This document shows, piece by piece, positions 28,100 through 35,913 of a stretch of 64,000 bases of DNA. Under the pieces are notes generated by a model. That model saw only the letters and a list, made by a program, of their open reading frames with translations, made no database searches and had not been told where the DNA came from. Where the stretch lies: contig NZ_SHKW01000001.1 in NCBI RefSeq assembly GCF_004217555.1, positions 4,712,001 through 4,776,000 of the forward strand, read 5' to 3'. The DNA is from Edaphobacter modestus. GTDB lineage: Bacteria; Acidobacteriota; Terriglobia; Terriglobales; Acidobacteriaceae. The stretch's first letter is position 1, and the number at the start of each line of letters is the position of its first letter. Position numbers and translations under genes: made by a program.

Positions 28100-28705
28100 T
28101 TACTTCGAATCCCCAGGAACAGACAACTTCTTCAGATATTCCGCGCTAAGCGTGCCCTTGTCCTTTGCTTTTTCAAGCAGCGTCGGATAGAACTGCACGA
28201 ACGTGGTGTCCACAGCGGCGTGCTGTTCATGGCAGGAGTAGCACGACGCGGTACGGGGGAAGGGCCTGCCGCTCACTGGGTTATCGAAGCCGTAGAAGGT
28301 CCAGCCCCCGCCCTGCTCCTTATCCTTGACATGAACCTCGAGTCCCATAACGCTGGCCGATTGGGTGTGACCGCGCTTGTTGATGGAGATGTCTTTCTCT
28401 GCGCCGCGATTTTCAAGCACCAGAACTGTTTTGTCGGGCCATGTTCCTGTCTCAAGAAACGACCGGTAGGCGCTGGGGTTGACGAAGACATTGTCGAAGA
28501 CCGAGCGAGTTGCATCGTCTGTCGTGGAGTAGCTCATGTCGATGCCCGAGGTGAGGAAGACCCACTCGCGGTACTTCTCGGGGAATTTGAGATCTCCCTC
28601 TGCCGTATACGCCGGAGCGTCGCCGAGATTGGGCGCCTTCATGGGCTGCTTTTTGCCCGGTTGGGGAGTTGCAAACAGAAGAAGGAGCAGGAGCGAACGA
28701 AGCAT
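28100..28705 (-). CDS. cytochrome P460 family c-type haem protein
   Basis: 201 residues. The hydrophobic N-terminus (MLRSLLLLLLFATP) is a signal peptide. The core fits the cytochrome P460 family: KYREWVFLTSGIDMSY, FVNPSAYRSFLETGTWPDKT, and a c-type haem site CYSCHEQH near residue 155. Such proteins act in the periplasm; some oxidise hydroxylamine or NO, but most are uncharacterised. It is divergent from the esterase gene and 34 bases upstream of era. Function beyond haem binding is not certain. Confidence 0.88.
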   Translation of the reverse strand: MLRSLLLLLLFATPQPGKKQPMKAPNLGDAPAYTAEGDLKFPEKYREWVFLTSGIDMSYSTTDDATRSVFDNVFVNPSAYRSFLETGTWPDKTVLVLENRGAEKDISINKRGHTQSASVMGLEVHVKDKEQGGGWTFYGFDNPVSGRPFPRTASCYSCHEQHAAVDTTFVQFYPTLLEKAKDKGTLSAEYLKKLSVPGDSK

Positions 28706-28833
28706 CTGAGGCCTCAGTCGTGAATCTTCAAGGTGGAGGGATTATACGAGCGGCCCCGCAGGTTCGTTCCTTCGATCTCAAATGTCCCAGGCTCTGGGCT
28801 AAACTTCTCGCGTAGGACAGAGGTGGCTTCTGT

Positions 28834-29934
28834 ATGAGGATCGGAGGGATACTGTCGGCCCTGCTCTGGTGCGCAATGCCGCTGACCGCGCTAGCGACAC
28901 CGGACTTCCGCTCCACGGAGGTCCATGCGGACCGCAGCGTCACCTTCCGCTTCTACGAGCCTCATGCGGCTCGCGTCGACCTGGTGCTCGAGAATCGCGC
29001 TGACCGACTCCCCATGCAGAAGAGCGCCGACGGTGTATGGAGTGTCACTACAGCCTCACTCCGACCCGAGATCTATGGATACAGGTTCGCGATCGACGGG
29101 CAGGCGCGGACGGTTCACGATCCTCAAAATCAGATACGGCGGTATGGAAACGATCTTCTCCTGATTCCAGGAAAGCCGCCGCAACCATGGGAGGAGGCCG
29201 GATCGCCAACCGGTGCCGTACGAAGCCATTCCTATACATCCAAAGTGGTTACGGGGCTTCCCGGCAACCGGAGTGAGTTCGTGGTCTATACCCCACCAGG
29301 CTACGATCTGAAGGCCAAACCGTATCCGGTACTGTACCTGCTGCATGTGTGGGGAGACCGGTCGGATAGCTGGAATCAGTTCGGACAGGCAAACCTCATC
29401 CTCGACAACCTGATAGCACAAGGCAAAGCGCGTTCCATGGTCGTCGTGATGCCGCTGGGCTATGGCGAAAGGAAGTTCGCCGACGATTACGGCCTATGGG
29501 GCGACCATGTGGCTGTGGAGAGGAACCTACGGCTGTTTGAAAAGGCTCTCCTGACAGAGGTAATGCCTCAGGTCGAGTCGATCTATAACGTGAGAAAGGA
29601 TGCCGTTGGAACGGCCATCCTGGGAGCATCGATGGGCGGGCTCGAAAGCACCGTCATCGGCCTCAGTCACCCTGACCGCTTCGGTTGGGTCGGGGGCGAG
29701 AGCTCGGCACTGATAAATCTGGACTTTGATACGGAAATACCGTCGTTTACGAAGTCTGCCCGTCCGGTATGGATGGTCTGCGGACGGGAAGATGAGCTTC
29801 TGGAGAGTAACCGACGGCTGGCGACCTGGCTTCAGGGCAAAGGTCAGGCGGTCCGGTTTGAGGAGCCGGAAGGAACGCACAGCTACATCGTCTGGCGCGA
29901 AGGTCTGGTCCAGTTCGCCTCGACGATCTTCTGA
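28834..29934 (+). CDS. exported esterase (enterochelin esterase-like)
   Basis: 366 residues with a signal peptide (about 1-21), an N-terminal CBM48/early-set beta domain (about 25-115), and an alpha/beta-hydrolase esterase-D domain (about 135-365). The nucleophile Ser266 sits in GASMGG, the acid is likely Asp in GREDELL, and the histidine is in GTHSYIVW near the end. This layout matches siderophore esterases and feruloyl/acetyl-xylan esterase-like enzymes. With no siderophore genes nearby, a plant-polymer or carbohydrate ester substrate is equally possible. Confidence 0.9.
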   Translation: MRIGGILSALLWCAMPLTALATPDFRSTEVHADRSVTFRFYEPHAARVDLVLENRADRLPMQKSADGVWSVTTASLRPEIYGYRFAIDGQARTVHDPQNQIRRYGNDLLLIPGKPPQPWEEAGSPTGAVRSHSYTSKVVTGLPGNRSEFVVYTPPGYDLKAKPYPVLYLLHVWGDRSDSWNQFGQANLILDNLIAQGKARSMVVVMPLGYGERKFADDYGLWGDHVAVERNLRLFEKALLTEVMPQVESIYNVRKDAVGTAILGASMGGLESTVIGLSHPDRFGWVGGESSALINLDFDTEIPSFTKSARPVWMVCGREDELLESNRRLATWLQGKGQAVRFEEPEGTHSYIVWREGLVQFASTIF

Positions 29935-30018
29935 AATCATTTTCGGGAGACCTTGCCCGAGGCATCAGAAGCGCCAACCTCCGCGGGAGGCTCACTCGCG
30001 GGATAATTAGGGAAACCC

Positions 30019-31329
30019 ATGGAGTCTTTCTTCTCTCGATACAAAAATGTGCTGGTTCTGGTGGCTGTGCTGCTGGCTCAGACCATCGGCCTCGCCATTC
30101 AGGTTCGCAGGCCGGCTGAGGTGGGTGCGCCAGACGGAAAGAAGGTGACTCTCTTCCGGAGCTGGGTGGTCGGCGCAGTGACACCGATTGAGCGCTTTTT
30201 TGACTCCATCGGCTACAACGTGCGCCATGGCTGGTCGAACTATGTCGACCTTCGTGACACGCGGCAGCAGAACCGCCAGCTGAACGATGAAGTCGCGCGG
30301 TTGCGCCTTGAGCAGGCACAACTCGCCGAGGACGCTCTGCAGGGACATCGTCTGCAGACGATGCTGAACTTTCAGCGAAACTACGTAACCTCAACGGTTG
30401 CCGCGCAAGTGATCGGAACCAGCGGAACCGATCAATCCCGTGTGTTGTACCTCGACAAGGGAGCGGCGGAGGGATTGAAGGTCGATCAGGCAGTCATGAC
30501 GCCCGATGGAATCGTAGGCAAGATTCGTGTGGCTTTTCCTCATACAGCCCAGGTTCTGCTGATTAATGATCCGACCTCTGGTGCGGGAGTTCTGCTGGCC
30601 TCCACCCGGATACGGGCAATTTTGCGGGGTAGCCAGGTCGGGCATATTGTGATCACCAACCTGACCCCCGATTCTCGTATTAAAACCGGAGAGAAGGTCC
30701 TCACCTCGGGGGGAGACCAGGTGTATCCGCGCGGGTTGAGCGTGGGTACGATCGAATCCATCGCTCCGGACCCGGACCATCAGCCCTACACCATCATCCA
30801 GGTGAAGCCGTCGACCAACCTTTTTCAGATCGAAGAGGTTCTGGTGATTACTGGAACCCAGGGCGATCTGCCGGCGGTTGCCCAGAAGGATCTGGCACAG
30901 GGAGTGGCAACGGCGAAGGAGATCGCCGCGGCGAAGGCGGCCGCCGACGAGGCTGCGGCCGAGGCCGCGGCAAGATCCGCTGCGCAGATTATCGCCGAGA
31001 AGCTGCCGAGCATTCACGAGGGAGAGACGGCGGAACAGAGCGCCTCCCCGGATGCCAAGCCTGCACCGACGACCCCGGCTGTGCCGAAGCCGCCGCCAAC
31101 GATGCATCCTGATCGCTACACCACGGGCACGACGCCTCCGGCATCGTCTCTGAAGCCGGGAGCCGAACATGAGGCTCCCAGCTACGCGCCGATGGTGCCT
31201 CGTCCGGAGCGGGGGATTTCGCAGTCTCAGCCTCGGAGCGAGGGAGAGGATTCTCCACCGGCGACGGACGCACCGCCGGCGCCAAAGCAGCGTCAGCCAA
31301 AGCCTGAGAGCGCAAACCCGGACAACTAA
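30019..31329 (+). CDS. mreC: rod shape-determining protein MreC
   Basis: 436 residues. A single N-terminal membrane helix (about 10-28) precedes a coiled coil (about 70-115) and the two-barrel periplasmic domain (about 120-285). MreC links MreB to the wall synthesis enzymes. The C-terminal ~150 residues are an Ala-rich helix followed by a Pro-rich, probably disordered tail, well beyond the usual family end. First gene of an operon with mreD (5-base gap), mrdA and rodA. Confidence 0.95.
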   Translation: MESFFSRYKNVLVLVAVLLAQTIGLAIQVRRPAEVGAPDGKKVTLFRSWVVGAVTPIERFFDSIGYNVRHGWSNYVDLRDTRQQNRQLNDEVARLRLEQAQLAEDALQGHRLQTMLNFQRNYVTSTVAAQVIGTSGTDQSRVLYLDKGAAEGLKVDQAVMTPDGIVGKIRVAFPHTAQVLLINDPTSGAGVLLASTRIRAILRGSQVGHIVITNLTPDSRIKTGEKVLTSGGDQVYPRGLSVGTIESIAPDPDHQPYTIIQVKPSTNLFQIEEVLVITGTQGDLPAVAQKDLAQGVATAKEIAAAKAAADEAAAEAAARSAAQIIAEKLPSIHEGETAEQSASPDAKPAPTTPAVPKPPPTMHPDRYTTGTTPPASSLKPGAEHEAPSYAPMVPRPERGISQSQPRSEGEDSPPATDAPPAPKQRQPKPESANPDN

Positions 31330-31334
31330 ACTTT

Positions 31335-31859
31335 ATGCCCAGCATTAGCTATACATCTCGCCGAGAGCTCGAAGAGCACAGCTTTTCGCCTGCGGTCACG
31401 CTGCTTGTTCCCGTGGCGGCGATTGTGCTGCAGGTCTTGCTGTCGAAGCTCTACTGGCGCTTTTCGATGCTCGATCTTCCCCTGATTGTGGCAATCTTTT
31501 TTTCTGTGTCGCGGCGAAGCCCTGCGGTGGGAACGCTGACGGGCGCGGCGATCGGGCTGGTGCAGGATGCGTTGACCGGTCGGCCCATCGGGGTGAACGG
31601 CATGGCGAAGTCGGTGATCGGCTACATCGCCGCGAGCATCGGCATCCAGGTGGACGTGGACAACCTGACCACCCGCGTCGTGATGAACTTCGCGTTCTCG
31701 ATGTTGAACAGTGTGCTGCTGTTCCTGATCGGCCGCAGGCTCCTGGGACAGGCCCAGCTGCATATGGAGTGGATTCAGGAGCTGCTGCGTGCACTGGCAA
31801 ACACCGTCATCGCGATCCCCGTCTTTCTTCTGCTCGACCACACGAAAAGAGCGGAATGA
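31335..31859 (+). CDS. mreD: rod shape-determining protein MreD
   Basis: A 174-residue protein with five or six membrane helices. Position between mreC and mrdA, length and the motif GAAIGLVQDALTGRPIGVNG (GxxxGLxxDxLxGxxxG type) identify MreD. It acts in the inner membrane as part of the elongasome. Confidence 0.93.
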   Translation: MPSISYTSRRELEEHSFSPAVTLLVPVAAIVLQVLLSKLYWRFSMLDLPLIVAIFFSVSRRSPAVGTLTGAAIGLVQDALTGRPIGVNGMAKSVIGYIAASIGIQVDVDNLTTRVVMNFAFSMLNSVLLFLIGRRLLGQAQLHMEWIQELLRALANTVIAIPVFLLLDHTKRAE

Positions 31860-31895
31860 CCCGCTGAAACGTCTATTCTGCATCTCTGGAGCGAT

Positions 31896-33899
31896 ATGGA
31901 ACTGAACCCGCAAACCGAGCTGGCGCTGGGCAAGGCCGAAAAGCTGCCTCTTGGCAAGCTGCATGCGGCACAGTATCTGGTCGCGGCCATTCTGGTAATC
32001 CTTTCGATAGGTCTGTGGCGGCTGGAGGTGGTCAGCGCCGATAACTTTCGTGCCATGGCAGAGGCCAACCGTATCCGAAAGGTGCCGGTGATGGCGCCGC
32101 GCGGAAGGCTGTTTGACCGCGAAGGACGGCTGTTGGTCGACAACTATCCCTCGGTCTCCTGTTATCTGCTTCGCGAGCAGGTGAAGGATCTCAGCGCCGA
32201 CCTGCCAAAGATTGCTTCGGGACTGCATCTCACGGTGGAACAGATCGAGGCAGCTCTGAAGCGGTTCCAGTTATCACCGAAGTACCAGCCGATCCCCCTG
32301 AAACAGGACATCACTCCCGACGAGCAGGCCTTCATCGAGGCGCATCGCAACGAACTGCCGGAGCTGGAGACGCTCGAAGAACAGCGGAGAGTTTACCCTC
32401 GCGATGGCTTTGCGGCCCACCTGATCGGATATGTCGGCGAGATCTCCGAAGAGGATCTGAACAAGGAGAAGTACGCCTTTTACCAGCCCGGCGACGTGGT
32501 CGGGAAGTCGGGAGTCGAAGCGACCTATGACGCTCTTCTGCGCGGTGTGGACGGCAGCCGCGACGTGATCGTCAACTCGCACGGCAAGGAGATCGGGCAC
32601 CTGGGAGAGACGATGGCGAAGCCGGGGCAAGATCTAAAGCTGACCATCGATCTCGACCTGCAGATAGCGGCCGAGAAGGCCATAGAAGGCAAGAACGGCG
32701 CAATCGTTGCCATGGACCCGCACACCGGCGAGATTCTTGCGTTGGCCTCGCGGCCGACCTTCGATCCCAACCAGTTTTCCGTAAGGCTCTCGAAGAGCTA
32801 CTGGAATGAGATTCTGACCAACCCCGAGCATCCGCTGCTGAATAAGGCGATCCAGGCGCAACTGGCTCCAGGGTCCACCTTCAAGATCATCATGTCCGTC
32901 GCCGGCCTGCAGGAGGGCGTCGCCCAGCTCATGCACGTGCCCTGCAATCACGGTGCGACCTTCTACGGGCACTACTTCTCCTGCGACCGCAACCACGGCA
33001 TGGTGACCATCGACAACGCCATCCCCTACTCGTGCGATACCTTCTACTACACGCTCGCCAACCGTCTCGGAATTGACACCATAGCTCGGTACGCCACCTC
33101 TGTAGGCATAGGGCAGAAGACCGGCATCGACCTTCCCGACGAGGTCTCGGGCACCATGCCCTCGACCGCCTGGAAGCTCAAGACGCAGCATGAAAAGTGG
33201 TACGCCGGAGAGACGATCTCGGTCGGTATCGGTCAGGGCGCTGTCACAGCAACCCCCATCCAGCTCGCCCGGGCGCTCTCCGGTATTGCCTCAGGGGGAG
33301 TCCTCCGCCGTCCCCATGTGGTCTTCCCGGATGAGGTTCCTCCGGATCAATTGGAAGCGATTCATGAGACCTTTCCCGGTTCCGGCGAAAAGACGATTCC
33401 TCTGTCAACGGAGAACTGGCAGATCATCACCGACGCCATGTACAACGTGACATCTTCGCCGATTGGTACTGCCTACGCCGCCCGCCTGGAAGGCATCGAC
33501 TTTGCAGGCAAGACCGGTACGGCGGACATAGTCGGCGGGCGCGAGAAGAACAGTAAGAACAAGAACACCATTCCCAACGCCTGGTTTGTAGGAATGACAC
33601 CCCGACGCAACCCCGATATCGTCGTAGCAGTTCTGTGGGAGCACGGCTATTGGGGCAATAACTCCGCCAGGCTTGCGTCAGGGATTATCGACACCTTCGT
33701 GGAAAAGCAGCGGAAGCGTGCCAACAATATCCGGATCGCCGCGGTCGCTCCGGCACCGGTGACCGCCGCGGCAGACTCCGAGGATGCTGCTCCGAAGACT
33801 TCCGGAGCCGATCGACCAACTAATCCTTTGCTCCGATCCTTGGCCGCGAGGATTATGGAGAGTTGCTGGCTGCGGCTACACTGGATGCACAATCTCTGA
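31896..33899 (+). CDS. mrdA: penicillin-binding protein 2
   Basis: A 667-residue transpeptidase with one N-terminal membrane helix (about 28-46), a pedestal domain (about 60-245), and a transpeptidase domain (about 260-615). The active-site SxxK is in APGSTFKIIM, SxN is in YSCDTFYYT, and KTGT is in AGKTGTADIVGG. It cross-links peptidoglycan during elongation together with RodA, encoded next. The C-terminal ~45 residues are Ala/Pro-rich and dispensable-looking. SD GGAG lies 5 bases before the ATG. The 3' half is notably C-rich on the sense strand compared with the 5' half and with rodA. Confidence 0.95.
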   Translation: MELNPQTELALGKAEKLPLGKLHAAQYLVAAILVILSIGLWRLEVVSADNFRAMAEANRIRKVPVMAPRGRLFDREGRLLVDNYPSVSCYLLREQVKDLSADLPKIASGLHLTVEQIEAALKRFQLSPKYQPIPLKQDITPDEQAFIEAHRNELPELETLEEQRRVYPRDGFAAHLIGYVGEISEEDLNKEKYAFYQPGDVVGKSGVEATYDALLRGVDGSRDVIVNSHGKEIGHLGETMAKPGQDLKLTIDLDLQIAAEKAIEGKNGAIVAMDPHTGEILALASRPTFDPNQFSVRLSKSYWNEILTNPEHPLLNKAIQAQLAPGSTFKIIMSVAGLQEGVAQLMHVPCNHGATFYGHYFSCDRNHGMVTIDNAIPYSCDTFYYTLANRLGIDTIARYATSVGIGQKTGIDLPDEVSGTMPSTAWKLKTQHEKWYAGETISVGIGQGAVTATPIQLARALSGIASGGVLRRPHVVFPDEVPPDQLEAIHETFPGSGEKTIPLSTENWQIITDAMYNVTSSPIGTAYAARLEGIDFAGKTGTADIVGGREKNSKNKNTIPNAWFVGMTPRRNPDIVVAVLWEHGYWGNNSARLASGIIDTFVEKQRKRANNIRIAAVAPAPVTAAADSEDAAPKTSGADRPTNPLLRSLAARIMESCWLRLHWMHNL

Positions 33900-33901
33900 A
33901 G

Positions 33902-35002
33902 ATGGTTCGTCTCTCCTCTTATCGCGATTTCGACTGGGTCCTGCTCGGTTTCGTCAGCGTGCTGTCGATCATCAGCGTGCTCGAGATCAAATCGGCCACG
34001 CTGCATACGAAGTTTCACGGCTTCGAGCAGAAGCAGATCGGCTTTCTGGCCGCCGGGCTGCTGCTGATGTTTGTGATTTCGGCGATTGACTACCATCGCC
34101 TTCTGGACATCGTTCCCTGGGCCTATGGAATCAGCATTTTTTCGCTGATCGCGGTGAAGGTTGCCGGTCAGAAGGTCCTGGGGGCGCGGCGGTGGATCAA
34201 CTTGGGCGGCGGCGTTCACTTTCAGCCATCGGAGTGGGTGAAGCTGGTGCTGATTGTGGCGGTGGCGCGCTACTTCTGGAACCTCTCCGGAAAAGAGCTG
34301 ACGTGGCCGGACATCGGCAAGGCCGCGGCCCTGGTGTGCGTTCCCATGGCGTTGGTTCTGACTCAGCCGGACCTGGGCACGGCACTGACCTACTCGCCGA
34401 TCCTGATGGCGGGGCTGTTCCTGGGAGGAATCCGTCTGCGGCAGATGGTCGTTATTGTGTTCGCCCTGACGCTGGTGGGCGGAGTCGCCTGGAAGAGCGG
34501 CAAGCGGCTGAAGCCGTACCAGCAGGCTCGGATCAACGCCTTCATCAATCCTGATTCCGATCCGAAGGGATCGGGCTACCAGATCCGCCAATCGCTGATC
34601 GCGGTGGGTTCGGGCGGGATCTGGGGGAAGGGAGCCAACAAAGGCACGCAGACCCAGGGCGATTTTCTTCCGATTCCCTATACCGACTTCATCTTCGCGG
34701 CCTTCTGCGAGGAGCATGGCTTCGTCGGCGCGATGGGAGTGCTGTTGCTGTACTTTCTGATCCTGATGCGATTGATCCAGAACGCGCAGACAGCGGCGGA
34801 CCTTGCCGGAACCTACATCATCATGGGCGTGGTGGCGGTGATCGTCTTCCAGATTGCGGTGAATATCGGCATGGTCGTGGGGCTGATGCCGGTTACGGGA
34901 ATTCCCTTGCCGCTGATGAGTTATGGCGGATCTTCGATCCTGTTCACGTTTCTTGCGCTGGGAATCGTGATGAATGTCCGGATGCGACGGTTTGTGAACT
35001 AG
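33902..35002 (+). CDS. rodA: peptidoglycan polymerase RodA
   Basis: About 366 residues with about ten membrane helices of the SEDS family. This is the glycan-polymerising partner of PBP2 in side-wall growth. Conserved stretches include PDLGTALTY, GIWGKGANKGTQTQGDFLP and TGIPLPLMSYGGSS. I chose the ATG at 33902, 2 bases after the mrdA stop. A TTG at 33863 would overlap mrdA and has its purine stretch too close. Last gene of the mreC-mreD-mrdA-rodA operon. Confidence 0.95.
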   Translation: MVRLSSYRDFDWVLLGFVSVLSIISVLEIKSATLHTKFHGFEQKQIGFLAAGLLLMFVISAIDYHRLLDIVPWAYGISIFSLIAVKVAGQKVLGARRWINLGGGVHFQPSEWVKLVLIVAVARYFWNLSGKELTWPDIGKAAALVCVPMALVLTQPDLGTALTYSPILMAGLFLGGIRLRQMVVIVFALTLVGGVAWKSGKRLKPYQQARINAFINPDSDPKGSGYQIRQSLIAVGSGGIWGKGANKGTQTQGDFLPIPYTDFIFAAFCEEHGFVGAMGVLLLYFLILMRLIQNAQTAADLAGTYIIMGVVAVIVFQIAVNIGMVVGLMPVTGIPLPLMSYGGSSILFTFLALGIVMNVRMRRFVN

Positions 35003-35913
35003 GGTACCCCCCATACATCTATCTCGTAAGTATTTTATTTTGTTTTATTTAATCAAAATCAGAGCGCTAAAGTATTCAAAGAAAACGGTTTAACCCCTAA
35101 AATATTGAATACACGTTACTTGTGGGAGGATTATGGATTCTCGATCCTTCTCTCTGATTCTCGATCCTTTTCTCTCTCTAGTTAAAAGTCTAGCAAAACG
35201 AGTGAAACTGATCGGCACCTTCGATGTCTTTTGTTTTGTTTGGTTTAGGTGACTTTTGGGGTTGACAGGTTTTTGGGTGGATTGGGAGGGTTTCCCATGG
35301 GTGGGCAGCCGGGAATCGCTGGGAACGCATTCGGGAAGGGACGGGCGTGTTACGGGAGGGTTATGGGGTTTTTCCCACAGTTGTTTGCGGATTTTTCCGG
35401 CAACGGGAATGCCACTGGCGGCTCTCACGGATTTAGTGCAATACTACGTACAGCACGCTGACAGGCTGTAGATGCCGGGTCAGTGATATCCCGTTCCTTT
35501 TCAGGCGAAGACCGCCGGAGCGGCTAACAAGATTTGAAAAAAAAGGCCGGCCAGGCGAGAGACTTCGGTCCGTTGGCCGGACAGGTTCTACGGAAGATGA
35601 GTGTATCCGGATGGCAAACGGCCCCGCCTCAAAGCATAAAGATTGAGGTTGTCCTGGTCACAAAGTCCGCATACAGGCAGTTGCTCGAAGGTTCTCCTGG
35701 TGTATCCGATCTCTATGGGCCCGTCCTGACCGCATCTCGCGGAAGGGCTACTGGCAGAGTTGTTTACCCATTTTATGATCGTCCAGTCGAGTCTGCACTT
35801 GTTCCATTTCCTGTCCGTTCTTCGGTGAGCTGCACCTAGCGATTTGGTTAGGTAGGTTCTCGATTCTCTCTGCCTCGTCTGCCGCCCGTACCGGGCAGAA
35901 AAGAGCAGAAGAA
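35003..35913. other. long non-coding, partly AT-rich stretch between rodA and RNase E/G
   Basis: 911 bases with no gene I can support. The first ~100 bases are strikingly AT-rich for this genome. A 20-bp tandem repeat lies at 35136-35175, inside a 39-codon open frame (35133-35252) that has GGAGG just upstream. G-rich tracts occur at about 35260-35360. An inverted repeat CCGGCCA / TGGCCGG lies around 35548-35580, and a small GC hairpin lies close upstream of the RNase E/G start. It may carry the promoter and a structured leader of the RNase gene, as RNase E genes often regulate themselves through their leader; that is inference. Confidence 0.5.
35136..35175. repeat. 20-bp tandem duplication
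   Basis: Two adjacent copies of a 20-base unit beginning GATTCTCGATCC (35136-35155 and 35156-35175) with one mismatch. The period is not a multiple of three. Confidence 0.85.

Noticed and set aside
33647-35014. 455-residue minus-strand frame over mrdA and rodA
   Set aside because: Antisense shadow; His/Gln/Arg-rich composition unlike a protein.
35003-35110. AT-rich island as a replication origin
   Set aside because: No cluster of DnaA boxes and no dnaA, dnaN or rpmH nearby.
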